From SOIL31 sp964636815 (lineage in GTDB: Bacteria > Babelota > Babeliae > Babelales > Vermiphilaceae), in assembly GCA_964636815.1 (NCBI GenBank), contig CAZWTF010000002.1, forward strand, positions 62,001-126,000: DNA of 64,000 nt, in the 5' to 3' direction. Under the pieces are notes generated by a model. The model ran no database searches and had not been told where the DNA came from. It saw only the letters and a program-made list of their open reading frames with translations. Below are positions 1 through 9,704 of this stretch, in pieces. The first letter of the stretch is position 1. Each line of letters starts with the position of its first letter. The translations under genes and the position numbers were made by a program.

Positions 1-945
1 AAAATATCATTATTAACAGCGACTGTGCTATGTATATCAACTATCACAAGTAATGCGAGAAGATTTTCTGAAGAACATACACTTGGCCAACAAGTAATCA
101 GAGAATTAGGAGAAAATGTAAAAACAGCAAATCTTATTTTTAGAGCATCTGTTGGAGAAATTGAACGACAAGAAGCACTAAAAAATGCGCATATGGCGGC
201 ACAAACATTGCTTAATACACTTAATGATATTAAAACATATGGCAATGATACTATCAAAGGTTATAACGCTGCACAAAGAAGACAAGCTGCCATAACTTTA
301 GCAGAGCTACTCACGAGGGAAAATTCTCTTAACATAGAAATTAAAAATAAAAAAATGGAAATCATGGACATGATGGATATGGGTTATGTGTTTGATGCTC
401 CAAAACCAGGAAAATCAGAAATATATGCTCAAGCTAGAAATGAAAAAAAAGATCTTTATGCAACGCTCAAAGAAGTTAATTTAGCAATCAAAAACCAAGA
501 AATAATTTTAGGTGACGATTGGACAAGAACTATCAAACTTGCTGTACAAAACTTAATTTTAGGTAGCTCATATGGTATTGCATACGGAATTGATTGGTAT
601 TTTGGCGATCGTGGAGCAAAACTACTTACGGAAAATAACCCATCTCAATCAATGGCTCCTGGAACAAGAAAAGGTAAAATTAAACAATCAACACCTCTCA
701 CTAAAAAACAAAAAGCTGCTATCAAATCATGGAATCACCTGCGCAAAGCTGAACTATTATCAAAGGAAATTATAACTGCTTACCAGTTAACTCAAGCAAA
801 AGAACTTCTTAACAAACTTGGCATAATTAAAAAAGACCTTAAAGATGTTCCATTGAAACAAAAATATATTCTGGATAGAGTCACTGACAACTATGATTCT
901 CTTGAAAGAAAAATAGATAGATCTAAAACACGTTGGTTAAAATAA
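1..945 (+). CDS. Exported hypothetical protein, 5' end cut by the window
   Basis: The reading frame is open from base 1, and the first residues form the hydrophobic core of a signal peptide ending near SNA/RRF. The true start therefore lies just upstream of the window, and the GTG at 25 is probably not the start. The mature part (about 290 residues) is lysine- and glutamate-rich, largely helical, with coiled-coil-like stretches and one short apolar segment around NLILGSSYGIAYG. I do not recognise a family. A hairpin terminator follows 65 bases after the stop. The pattern of signal peptide plus helical body recurs in several proteins of this window. Confidence 0.7.
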   Translation, partial: KISLLTATVLCISTITSNARRFSEEHTLGQQVIRELGENVKTANLIFRASVGEIERQEALKNAHMAAQTLLNTLNDIKTYGNDTIKGYNAAQRRQAAITLAELLTRENSLNIEIKNKKMEIMDMMDMGYVFDAPKPGKSEIYAQARNEKKDLYATLKEVNLAIKNQEIILGDDWTRTIKLAVQNLILGSSYGIAYGIDWYFGDRGAKLLTENNPSQSMAPGTRKGKIKQSTPLTKKQKAAIKSWNHLRKAELLSKEIITAYQLTQAKELLNKLGIIKKDLKDVPLKQKYILDRVTDNYDSLERKIDRSKTRWLK

Positions 946-1009
946 AAAACCTAATTTCCGTTCCACTCCAACTGGGCCTCCATTAAAAAGTAACAAAAAT
1001 AGAGTATAA

Positions 1010-1041
1010 AAAACCCCTGCAAATAATTTGCAGGGGTTTTT
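1010..1041. terminator. Bidirectional intrinsic terminator
   Basis: The stem is AAAACCCCTGCAAA paired with TTTGCAGGGGTTTT around a very short loop, with T-runs on both strands. It lies between the first gene (plus) and ndk (minus), which converge here. Confidence 0.85.
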
Positions 1042-1067
1042 ATTTATAAACAAATCAGTTGAATTAC

Positions 1068-1568
1068 TTATTGTTCATCATCGCAAGTTTCATCGTCACA
1101 AGACTCATCTTCACAAGATTCATCATCTGAACATGAGCTTGGCGCTTCATATTCAAAAAGATCAGGGAAGAACAATTCTAATTCAGTCACTGCAGTTGCA
1201 GATGAATCTGAACCATGAACAGCATTGTTACCAATACTTGTTCCAAATAGCTGACGGATAGTTCCTTCAGCTGCTTTTGATGGGTCTGTAGCGCCAATCA
1301 ACTCACGCCATGAACCAATAGCATCATCTTTGTGAAGTGCCATAATAATCACTGGAGCAGATGTAACAAATTCAACCAGTTCACCAAAGAAAGGTCTTTC
1401 TTTATGCACTGAATAAAATTCTTCTGCTAAATCTTTTGCAATAATAACCTTTTGCAAGCGAACAACTTCAAAACCATTGTGTTCAATCATATCAATGATT
1501 TTACCACTGTTTTTAGAAGCAACAGCATCCGGTTTGATCATTGCAAAGGTCAATTTTGTTAATTCCAT
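1068..1568 (-). CDS. ndk: Nucleoside diphosphate kinase with acidic Cys-rich tail
   Basis: This enzyme transfers the gamma phosphate between nucleoside triphosphates and diphosphates in the cytosol. The active-site motif NAVHGSDS holds the phospho-accepting histidine at about residue 118, and the N-terminal TFAMIKPDA is the family signature. The core ends near residue 143, as usual. It is followed by about 20 extra residues made of C(D/E)DE-type repeats with four cysteines in an acidic context. I know of no such tail in typical Ndk proteins; metal binding or a contact role is only a guess. The gene starts 14 bases after the end of rpsA and is probably co-transcribed with it, ending at the terminator at 1010-1041. 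Confidence 0.95.
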   Translation of the reverse strand: MELTKLTFAMIKPDAVASKNSGKIIDMIEHNGFEVVRLQKVIIAKDLAEEFYSVHKERPFFGELVEFVTSAPVIIMALHKDDAIGSWRELIGATDPSKAAEGTIRQLFGTSIGNNAVHGSDSSATAVTELELFFPDLFEYEAPSSCSDDESCEDESCDDETCDDEQ

Positions 1569-1582
1569 ATCAATCCTTGATA

Positions 1583-3457
1583 CTATTCTTGAGAGTTTTT
1601 ATCAGATTTTTGCATTGCAGATTCAAGAGCAATTTGTAAAGAACCACGCACTTTTTGTTGTGTTTCTTCTTTTTTCTCTCTTTTTGGCTGCTGTCTATTC
1701 TCTGCTACCTTAGCAGTTTGCTTTGGTTGTGCTGAGCGAACAGGTTCTGATTTTTCTCTTTTAGGTTGTTCAGTTTTTTTAGGTTCAGCTTTTTTCAGAT
1801 CTTGTTTCTTTTCTTCAAGAAGTGTACTCAAAGCAAGTTTGCGTTCTTCTTTATTGATGTTAACAATACGGAATTGAGCTTTTTGACCAACCGTGAAGAT
1901 TTCTTCAGCTTTTTTGCCTTGCTCTTGTGAAAGAACTGTATTGTGTACAAGACCTTCAATATTGTTTGGCAATCTTACAAAAGCACCAAAGTTAGTGATT
2001 TTACTCACTTCACCTTCAACAATTGAACCTGCTGGATATTCTTCTGCAACTTTTTCCCATGGATCAACAACTAATTGTTTAATACCAAGTGAGATTTTTT
2101 TGTTATCTTTATCAATCGCTAAAACAATAGCTTCAACTTCTTGGCCTTGTTTATAACGATCTGATGGATGTTCAATGTGTTCTGTCCAAGAAAGATCAGA
2201 AATATGCACTAAACCATCAATACCTGGCAGCAACTGTACAAACACACCAAAATCAGTAATGTTACTAATTTTGCCTTGAATTGTTTGTCCTGGTTTGAAC
2301 TGTTCGTTTACAGTTTCCCAAGGATTTTTGCCAAGTTGCTTGACGCTCAATGACATACGACGATTTTCTTTGTCCAATGAAACAACAAGAACTTCAATTT
2401 CTTCGCCAACTTTATAAAGACGGTGAAGATCAGTAATACGATCAGTCCATGAAATTTCAGAAATATGTACTAATCCTTCAACTTCTGGAGCAACTTCTAT
2501 GAATAGACCATAATCGGTAATGCTTGAAATTTTACCTTTGATCTTGTTACCAACCGCGATATCTGGATTAATTTGATCCCATGGATTTGTTTGAAGTTGC
2601 TTAAGACCAAGAGAAATTTTCTCATTGTTTTTATCAAAACTAAGAACTTTTACGCCAATAGTTTCGCCAATGCGTACCATTTCACTTGGGTGAGCCACAC
2701 GACCCCATGTCATATCAGTGATATGAAGAAGTCCGTCAACTCCACCTATGTCTATAAATACACCATAGTTGGTAATATTTTTAACAACACCTTGAATTAC
2801 TTGACCTTCAGCCAACGTTTCTAAGATCTTCTTACGATCTTCTGAGCGTTGATCATGGAGATATTTACGACGAGAAATGATCACATTTCCACGTTTTTTG
2901 TTCAATTTAAGAATACAAGCTTTAATTGATTGACCAACATATTGATCAAAGTCAGTTACGCGTTGTAAATCAATTTGTGAGCCAGGTAAGAATGCTGGAA
3001 TACCAACATCAACATTCAAGCCACCTTTAACTTTGTGAGTAACAATACCTTCGATAGGTTCGCCATTCTCAAATAGTTTAGTAACCGCATCCCATGCGCG
3101 CATTTCTTTAGCTTTTTCATATGACAACACGATTCTGCCATTAACATCTTCAAGTTGATCAAGAATAACTTCAATTGCGTCGCCTGATTGTAACTTTTTA
3201 AGTTCATATTCGCCAAATTCATAACGAGGAACTAAGCCACGGGATTTATATTTGATATCAACAAGAACGCCGCTATCTTCTACTGCAATAACAGTACCTG
3301 TGATAAGTTTACCCAATTGAAAGGTTTCAACAGCACCTTTATAAAGGGAATCTAACTCTCTCAGGAGTTCATCATTCAATTGCAGAGGAATTTCGTCGAT
3401 GCTTGCTTTGCTTTTAACCGTACAGAATTGTTCCGGTCTTATGAGTTCTTTTGACAT
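1583..3457 (-). CDS. rpsA: 30S ribosomal protein S1
   Basis: S1 binds mRNA on the small ribosomal subunit and helps initiation on structured leaders. Six S1 (OB-fold) repeats can be read in order at roughly residues 50-120, 135-205, 220-290, 305-375, 390-460 and 475-545. Repeats 3-6 carry the G-V/L-F...GLVH-S pattern. Six repeats match the Gram-negative form. The last 80 residues form a K/E/Q/P-rich, low-complexity tail that is longer than in E. coli S1. Upstream of the start there is no strong Shine-Dalgarno sequence, which is common for rpsA genes that regulate themselves. It is followed by ndk in the same direction. Confidence 0.97.
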   Translation of the reverse strand: MSKELIRPEQFCTVKSKASIDEIPLQLNDELLRELDSLYKGAVETFQLGKLITGTVIAVEDSGVLVDIKYKSRGLVPRYEFGEYELKKLQSGDAIEVILDQLEDVNGRIVLSYEKAKEMRAWDAVTKLFENGEPIEGIVTHKVKGGLNVDVGIPAFLPGSQIDLQRVTDFDQYVGQSIKACILKLNKKRGNVIISRRKYLHDQRSEDRKKILETLAEGQVIQGVVKNITNYGVFIDIGGVDGLLHITDMTWGRVAHPSEMVRIGETIGVKVLSFDKNNEKISLGLKQLQTNPWDQINPDIAVGNKIKGKISSITDYGLFIEVAPEVEGLVHISEISWTDRITDLHRLYKVGEEIEVLVVSLDKENRRMSLSVKQLGKNPWETVNEQFKPGQTIQGKISNITDFGVFVQLLPGIDGLVHISDLSWTEHIEHPSDRYKQGQEVEAIVLAIDKDNKKISLGIKQLVVDPWEKVAEEYPAGSIVEGEVSKITNFGAFVRLPNNIEGLVHNTVLSQEQGKKAEEIFTVGQKAQFRIVNINKEERKLALSTLLEEKKQDLKKAEPKKTEQPKREKSEPVRSAQPKQTAKVAENRQQPKREKKEETQQKVRGSLQIALESAMQKSDKNSQE

Positions 3458-3599
3458 TCGTCTGATCCATGCTTTCCCCAGGTGGGAAAAGGATTAAAGG
3501 GTTGAAAAATACATTAGTTTAAAACTATCTTAATTATAATAACATGAAAAATATATCCTGACAAATAAGACAAAAAGTAAACATTTTAGGAAATTCCTC

Positions 3600-4502
3600 A
3601 TGAAACACTCAAAAATAGCCATAATTGGAGCCGGAACAGTTGGGTCAACTATTGCCTACACCCTGCTCCTTAAAACAATAACCGCCGAAGTTATATTAAT
3701 AGATATTGATAAAACACGTTGCCATGGGGAAATATTAGACCTTTCAGATGCCATGTTTTTTAATGCAACATCCATAGTGCGTGCCGGCATGCCGCAAGAC
3801 GCAGCCCAAGCAGATATTATCATTATAACTGCAGGTAAACCTCAAAAACCGGGCGAAACGCGCTTAGATCTATTCGCAGCCAACAAAGCTGTCATTTCCG
3901 ATGTTTTTACCTCTATCAACCCCATCAACCCTCAAGCTATTGTTATTATGGTAACAAACCCTCTTGATCCGCTAAGCATGCTTGCTCAAAAACTTTCAGG
4001 TTTACCAGCTCATCAGGTATTTGGCACAGGCACCTTTTTAGATACATTACGATTACGTGAACTTATCTCTCAAAAAGTAGGTGTCGCTTCCTCATCTGTT
4101 AACGCATATGTTATAGGTGAACATGGCGATTCTCAATGCGCTGTGTGGTCGTCTGCAGACATTGCTGGTACACCACTTACCAACTTTCCCGGAATAGAAC
4201 AAAAAGATTTAGACATTATAGGTGAGCAAGTCAAAAACAAAGCGTATGAAATTATACAATGCAAAGGCTCAACATCATTTGGTATTGCTGCATGCGTTGC
4301 AAAAATGTGTGAAGCTATCATTTTTAATCAAAAAATAGTTATACCTCTTTCTACTTACATTGAACAGTATAAAACATACTTAAGTATGCCTGCCGTATTA
4401 GGAGAAAATGGTATTGAAAAAACTATTTCTATATTACTTAATAATGATGAAGAAAAAATAGTATATAACACAGCTCAACAATTGCGTAATTTCCTGATAT
4501 GA
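3600..4502 (+). CDS. ldh: L-lactate dehydrogenase
   Basis: Interconverts pyruvate and lactate with NAD(H). The Rossmann motif GAGTVGS is at residues 10-16, the catalytic histidine at 175 (GEHGDSQ), substrate arginines at 88 (GETR) and 151, and the aspartate partner at 148. The specificity position is Gln82 (PQKPGETR), as in lactate dehydrogenases; malate dehydrogenases have Arg there. At 300 residues it is slightly short for the family. AGGAAA precedes the ATG. With eno and tpiA elsewhere in the window it points to some retained lower glycolysis and fermentation. The + strand here is C-rich, unlike genes to the right of 12.4 kb. Confidence 0.92.
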   Translation: MKHSKIAIIGAGTVGSTIAYTLLLKTITAEVILIDIDKTRCHGEILDLSDAMFFNATSIVRAGMPQDAAQADIIIITAGKPQKPGETRLDLFAANKAVISDVFTSINPINPQAIVIMVTNPLDPLSMLAQKLSGLPAHQVFGTGTFLDTLRLRELISQKVGVASSSVNAYVIGEHGDSQCAVWSSADIAGTPLTNFPGIEQKDLDIIGEQVKNKAYEIIQCKGSTSFGIAACVAKMCEAIIFNQKIVIPLSTYIEQYKTYLSMPAVLGENGIEKTISILLNNDEEKIVYNTAQQLRNFLI

Positions 4503-4543
4503 TTTAAAAACATCTAAACAATAATACTATAAAAAGTTTACCC

Positions 4544-5482
4544 ATGAATAATAAAATAGTTTTTTCTTTTATTATCTTTTGTTGTAGCAATGCACTCATG
4601 AGCATGGAAAATCGAAAACCTGACACAAATCAACTACAAACCTGGTATCAATTCAAAGAGATCAACATTGCTGAAAAAATAATTGGTATACCCAATAAAG
4701 ATATTTTAAGAAAAAGCGAAGAGTATTATATTACTTCAGTGTGTATTGATCCATCTGAAAAATCATTAGCAATAGCCTCTTGCGATAAAAAAGTACGCAT
4801 ACTCGATATCAATTCAGAAAAAATGCTTGAACCGATAGATTGTTTTAAAGACGACATAACTTCAATGTGCTTTAATCACTCCGGTAATAAACTTGCAGTA
4901 ACATCGTATAAACCTGCAACACATTTTTTTAACATTGAACGAGATGTAAACAAAAAAATAATATCATACAATCATCGCTATTCCGTTGACCACAACCAAG
5001 AAATATCTTCCATCTGTTTTGATAGCACCAATAATGCTGTTGGTGTTATATTGGATGAAGTTAATCAAGAAATGAATATCATTAATATCACACAAAACTC
5101 AATAATAAGCTCTTTTAAGCATAACAGCTGGATTAAAACAGGCTCTATTTCCCAATCAAAATATCTTTTTGCCACAGGCTCTAACACAGATCAAGCACGC
5201 TTATTTGCCATGCAAAAAAACAATCTCCATAAAAACGAACCTATTTGTATATTTAAAAACCTACAAGGTTCAGTAACTGCTCTTGCTTTTGATAAACATG
5301 AAACATTACTTGCCGTTGCATCGAACAAACCTAAACTTCATATTTTTGACTTAAAAACATATCAAGAAGTTGCATCCTTTGATCATAAAAAATATATCTC
5401 TACAATATGCCTTAGTGCTTCGGGAAAAATGTTAGCATTTGGTTCTTTTGACGGCAAAGTATATCTCTTTAAAAAACGATAA
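4544..5482 (+). CDS. Exported WD40-like beta-propeller protein
   Basis: A signal peptide of about 20 residues ends at LMS and is followed by MEN. The body has at least four WD40-like blades. Typical elements are ITSVCIDPSEKSLAIASCDK, VTALAFDKHETLLAVASNK and ISTICLSASGKMLAFGSFDGK, each ending in a short strand such as VRILDI or LHIFDL. Such propellers mediate protein contacts, and an exported one may act at the surface or in a host, which is inference. The gene lies 41 bases after ldh on the same strand and ends at a terminator shared with the convergent M16 peptidase gene. Confidence 0.8.
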   Translation: MNNKIVFSFIIFCCSNALMSMENRKPDTNQLQTWYQFKEINIAEKIIGIPNKDILRKSEEYYITSVCIDPSEKSLAIASCDKKVRILDINSEKMLEPIDCFKDDITSMCFNHSGNKLAVTSYKPATHFFNIERDVNKKIISYNHRYSVDHNQEISSICFDSTNNAVGVILDEVNQEMNIINITQNSIISSFKHNSWIKTGSISQSKYLFATGSNTDQARLFAMQKNNLHKNEPICIFKNLQGSVTALAFDKHETLLAVASNKPKLHIFDLKTYQEVASFDHKKYISTICLSASGKMLAFGSFDGKVYLFKKR

Positions 5483-5498
5483 AAGTTATTATAAAAGA

Positions 5499-5527
5499 AA
5501 AAGGGTTGAAAATTTTCCAACCCTTTT
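5499..5527. terminator. Bidirectional intrinsic terminator
   Basis: A 10-bp perfect stem (AAAAGGGTTG / CAACCCTTTT) closes a 9-base AT loop. It serves the convergent WD40 and M16 peptidase genes. Confidence 0.85.
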
Positions 5528-5551
5528 GTAAGTCAAATAAAAAAATTAAAT

Positions 5552-8314
5552 TTATACTCTTCCAGCACGAACAGTGATCAATTTATCTGATGAAAGAATA
5601 CCCTTAATAGTATTTTTCATATCATCAAGCGTAACCTGGTTAATTTGTGCAGCACGATTATCAAAATAATCAGCAGGGAAATTAAAACGATCAAGATACA
5701 AGAACGTTCTTGCCATATCACTATTGGAAACAAAATTATCAACAAGTGTATTAATGACTGCAAATTTTGCTTCTTCGAGATCTTTTTCTGTTAAAGTATC
5801 AACAACCGTATCGATTGTATTTTTGATAGCTGTTTCTGCTTGAGCAAGGCTATCCAAAGAAACAATAGTCCGCACTTGAAACATTCCTGGTTGTTCATCT
5901 GCCCCAGCAATCAATGATCCACGAATGGTATAAAAGAGCCCTGTCTGTTCACGCAAATCAAATAAGCGAGAACTCATAGAACCTAACACACCTCCACCAA
6001 ATATTTGATCAAACAACAAATATTTATCAAAGTCAGGATGTTTACGATCAATAGATAATTGCGTTAAACACAATACAACCTGATCACGATTGATAGGGTA
6101 ATTAACGTCTTGTTTTACAACAGGTGTTAATTGTGGATAATCTAAATCTTCAACAACTGGGCCTTGCCAATCTCTTAAAACCTTTTCAAGTTCTTGCTTC
6201 AAATCATGGTCATCCAAATCACCCACTATCGCAATATGAGCACCAAAGGGAGATATAAATTTTTTATACAGATCTATTAAATCTTGACGTGTTACCGCTT
6301 TAATAGAATCTTCTGTTCCGATACCTTGCTTGCTATATGGATGATCTTTATAAATAACTTCACGCACCAAATGACCAACAAAAGAACGTGGCTCATCCCA
6401 ATATTGTTTAATATCAGTTAACAATTGATCACGAACTTTTTCTATTTCATCTTCTGGAAATGTTGCATGCATTAAAACTTCTTTGAGTAACTGCAACCCA
6501 AAAACAAAATCTTTTTTAAGCATTTTTAATGCAATACCACCAGGGTACACATCAAACGACATTCCATGTGATTCAATTGCATCTGCAAACTCTTCACCTG
6601 TATATCTCTCAGTTCCTTCAGTCATCATTTCAGTCATAAAACCATACAGCCCTTGCTTATCTTGAGGATCAAAATAAGAACCACGCGCTTTAAGTTCTAA
6701 AATGATATTAATTTTAGGAGTCATATCATTGTCATGATATAAAACTTTTAAACCATTTGAAAGTTGCATTGTTTTTGGTTTAGGGAAATTAAATTGCGCA
6801 GGCAATTGTACATCAACAGTATCGGCATATACTGCTCCGCCAACCTCAGTAGAGCGTGTACGTACAGAAAGAATCTCTTCATCTTCTTTATCTGATTCTT
6901 CTTGCAACAGTGCCCACTCACTTTTTTCTGATTGCGGTAAAGGTAATACAAATCCTTTATGCATCACAGCAGGACGGAAATAAGAGCGCACCAATTTTTC
7001 TATTTGGGATCTTAATTGTGCTTCTGGTTGTTCTAAAGAAGTAAATACATAATTTTCATCACCAGTTGCCAAATACGCATGCCCAATGGCGAATGCCTGA
7101 TCTTCCATTGCTTCAAGAAGACTATAGAAAGCCATTTGTGTTTTTTTAAAACCTCTTTCAAATTCATCATCATTGATACCATTTTTGGCAAGATCTTCTA
7201 ATTCTGCCAAAATAATATGTTCAATTTTTGCAGCATCATGAATATGTTTTGGTTCGGCAACAATAAAGAAAATGCCATGATCGAACAGATTCCAATAACC
7301 CGTTGATACGCTGGTAACCAACTGCGTTTCATTAACCAATTTTTTATACAATCGTGAACTTTTACCTTTACCAAGAATCCATTCAAAAATATCTAAAGCG
7401 GTATCTTGTTTAGCAACCGCTCCTGGAACAACAAATGCATACGCAAGCGTTGGTTGTGCAACATCGCGATATAATGTTAATGATTTTGATGCAATGTCAC
7501 GATGGAAAAAGTTTTCTTTTTTTGTATACTCTGGATCTTTTGGAATTTCACCAAAATATTGATTTGCAAGTTCTACAACTTCATCAGGGTTCACATCGCC
7601 AACAATAACCAACGTGGCATTGTTAGGTTTGTAATGTTTTTTATAGAACGCTAACAAATCTTTACCTGCAACGCTCCACAAATCTTGTTTATACCCAATA
7701 ATTGGAAAATGGTATGGATGTTCTGCAAAGATCATACTAATCATCTCTTCCATCAAAGAACGGTCATACTGATCTTTGTACATTTTAAGTTCTTGAATAA
7801 CAGCCTTCATTTCTGAATTAAGCATATCATCATCAAACAAACAATTGGCCATGCAATCTGCAACAACAGGAAACGCTTCACGCCAATGATGTGTCGGAAA
7901 ATTAAACTGATATCCGGTAAAATCCCAAGAGGTAAATGCATTGCAACTACCAGAAAGTTTATGCACTAAAACATTAATATCGGATTCAGACAATGTATCA
8001 GTGCCTTTAAAAATCATATGTTCAATAAGATGCGCTATCCCCTTTTCTCCCGTTAATTCATCTTTTGAACCAACGTTATACCACATCTGAAAAGACACTT
8101 TAGGAATTTCATGTGATTCACGAATTAAAATAGTTAATCCGTTATCTAATACTCTTTTTACAACATGCTGATGGACAGATTTCATAGAATCCCCTAAATG
8201 TGTTGGAATATCATCATTACTTGCAGTGCTAAGCAATGATTTATTTAGAATAAATAAGCCTATAAAAATTACAGAATACCCAAGAGCAGATAATTTAACA
8301 AGATAAGTACGCAT
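5552..8314 (-). CDS. M16 family zinc peptidase, two-unit fusion
   Basis: This is a pitrilysin-type metallopeptidase (family M16). The zinc motif HLIEH is at residues 95-99 (inverted HxxEH), with the further glutamate in EMKAVIQELK about 75 residues later. The second half (from about residue 500) repeats the M16 fold but has YGFMTEMM where HxxEH would be, so it is an inactive partner half as in pitrilysin and insulin-degrading enzyme. An N-terminal apolar segment (residues 10-29) is a signal peptide or anchor, placing the enzyme in the periplasm or at the membrane. At 920 residues it matches the fused form. It probably degrades peptides imported or released in the envelope. Confidence 0.93.
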   Translation of the reverse strand: MRTYLVKLSALGYSVIFIGLFILNKSLLSTASNDDIPTHLGDSMKSVHQHVVKRVLDNGLTILIRESHEIPKVSFQMWYNVGSKDELTGEKGIAHLIEHMIFKGTDTLSESDINVLVHKLSGSCNAFTSWDFTGYQFNFPTHHWREAFPVVADCMANCLFDDDMLNSEMKAVIQELKMYKDQYDRSLMEEMISMIFAEHPYHFPIIGYKQDLWSVAGKDLLAFYKKHYKPNNATLVIVGDVNPDEVVELANQYFGEIPKDPEYTKKENFFHRDIASKSLTLYRDVAQPTLAYAFVVPGAVAKQDTALDIFEWILGKGKSSRLYKKLVNETQLVTSVSTGYWNLFDHGIFFIVAEPKHIHDAAKIEHIILAELEDLAKNGINDDEFERGFKKTQMAFYSLLEAMEDQAFAIGHAYLATGDENYVFTSLEQPEAQLRSQIEKLVRSYFRPAVMHKGFVLPLPQSEKSEWALLQEESDKEDEEILSVRTRSTEVGGAVYADTVDVQLPAQFNFPKPKTMQLSNGLKVLYHDNDMTPKINIILELKARGSYFDPQDKQGLYGFMTEMMTEGTERYTGEEFADAIESHGMSFDVYPGGIALKMLKKDFVFGLQLLKEVLMHATFPEDEIEKVRDQLLTDIKQYWDEPRSFVGHLVREVIYKDHPYSKQGIGTEDSIKAVTRQDLIDLYKKFISPFGAHIAIVGDLDDHDLKQELEKVLRDWQGPVVEDLDYPQLTPVVKQDVNYPINRDQVVLCLTQLSIDRKHPDFDKYLLFDQIFGGGVLGSMSSRLFDLREQTGLFYTIRGSLIAGADEQPGMFQVRTIVSLDSLAQAETAIKNTIDTVVDTLTEKDLEEAKFAVINTLVDNFVSNSDMARTFLYLDRFNFPADYFDNRAAQINQVTLDDMKNTIKGILSSDKLITVRAGRV

Positions 8315-8504
8315 ACAAAAATTACCTCAATACCAAAAGTTTTCTCTTATTTTTTTTAATAAAAACAGCATAACGAGAAAACATCGGCCATTGCAAACTA
8401 TCAATATTTAAATCCTTTTGAAAAAGAATGTTAATATGTTATTGTATATAAAACAGAATTAAAAATATTAACCTGCAGCATAATAGAAATTAAATACCGG
8501 GTCT

Positions 8505-9638
8505 ATGCGCGCACTAACCAGTAATTTCCATTTTATTGATGTTTCACCTCTCTTTGCCATCACTCTCTTTTTTATTATTGGCATCATTTGGCACACCCTC
8601 TTGTTGCCATTTTTGGCAGTTTTTACCTTATTGCTTTGTTGCGCAACACTTATGCATTCACAAAACCATCAACTTTTAAAACAAATCGTTATTTGTTCTT
8701 TTTTTTCCTGTTTTGGAGCATGGCTCCATAAAAAAGAACTCCAAGATTATGATAAATTTTACACATTAGTTGAAAATCAAAAGATCAATATCACGGGAAC
8801 AGTGATTGACAAAAACGATGTGGTCTCACAATTCAAAAAATTAAGCGCTATCACAGTCGCAATTGATACTATTGCAACAAAACAACAAAATCACCCAAGC
8901 AACAAAGTCGTCATATTTTACACACATTGCAACACGAGTGCTTCTGTAGGAGATACAATAACTTTTCACAATATCACCTGCAAACGCCCTTCTAATAAAG
9001 ATTTTCAACGCTATCAAATCAAAGAACAAGTCATTGCAACAATTTTTGATAACGCAACAAAATACACCATTAATTATCACCCAACATGGTCATTACGCAA
9101 CTGGGTATGGGGGCAAAAAAAAAGACTTTTGGAAGCATTAACCAATAAATTTTCTCTCAATGCTTTCCGTTTTTTTTCATCACTTTTTCTAGGAAATCGC
9201 GCTTGCGTTAAAGCGTCTCTTGAAGAAACAAACGAACAGTTTAAAATATGGGGAATTTCACATTTTCTTGCACGATCAGGATTGCACTTAGCACTTTTTA
9301 TTCTGATATGGAACACTATTTTTTGCTTTATTCCTATATCACTTGTAAGCAAGCAGCTCATCATTACACTGCTTAGCTGTATTTATTTTATATTAACATG
9401 GACATCTGCACCATTTACTCGATCTTTTGCTCTTTTTATAGTTGGTAAATTATGTTTATTCACCAAAACATCTTTCCATTTATTGCATTATGTAACCCTC
9501 GTCTGTTTCTGTTTTTTACTCTACAGTCCCCTTTATCTCTTTTTTCTCGATTTTCAACTCAGTTTTGCATTAACTTTTGCATTAGCTTGGTTTAACCAAT
9601 TATCAGCTCAATATGCGACCCATCAATCAAAATATTGA
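8505..9638 (+). CDS. ComEC/Rec2-like protein, N-terminal half only
   Basis: ComEC forms the inner-membrane channel for single-stranded DNA uptake. The protein starts with several apolar segments, then a soluble OB-like domain (about residues 90-180, DUF4131-like). After that comes the hallmark WGISHFLARSGLHLALF, followed by about four more membrane helices. It stops at 377 residues, within the competence permease domain, so the rest of the channel and the metallo-beta-lactamase-like domain are missing. The following 66 bases hold no continuation. It is either a truncated remnant or a split gene whose other half is elsewhere. The identification rests on the SGLH motif and topology. Confidence 0.75.
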   Translation: MRALTSNFHFIDVSPLFAITLFFIIGIIWHTLLLPFLAVFTLLLCCATLMHSQNHQLLKQIVICSFFSCFGAWLHKKELQDYDKFYTLVENQKINITGTVIDKNDVVSQFKKLSAITVAIDTIATKQQNHPSNKVVIFYTHCNTSASVGDTITFHNITCKRPSNKDFQRYQIKEQVIATIFDNATKYTINYHPTWSLRNWVWGQKKRLLEALTNKFSLNAFRFFSSLFLGNRACVKASLEETNEQFKIWGISHFLARSGLHLALFILIWNTIFCFIPISLVSKQLIITLLSCIYFILTWTSAPFTRSFALFIVGKLCLFTKTSFHLLHYVTLVCFCFLLYSPLYLFFLDFQLSFALTFALAWFNQLSAQYATHQSKY

Positions 9639-9704
9639 TTATCACCCTTCTTTTTACCTACGATAAAAACATTAGCTAGCATAACCCCAAAAAGGAGACG
9701 TGCA

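Noticed and set aside
1893..2156. Open frames antisense to rpsA
   Set aside because: They lie wholly inside a well-conserved gene and have no ribosome-binding site or recognisable motif.
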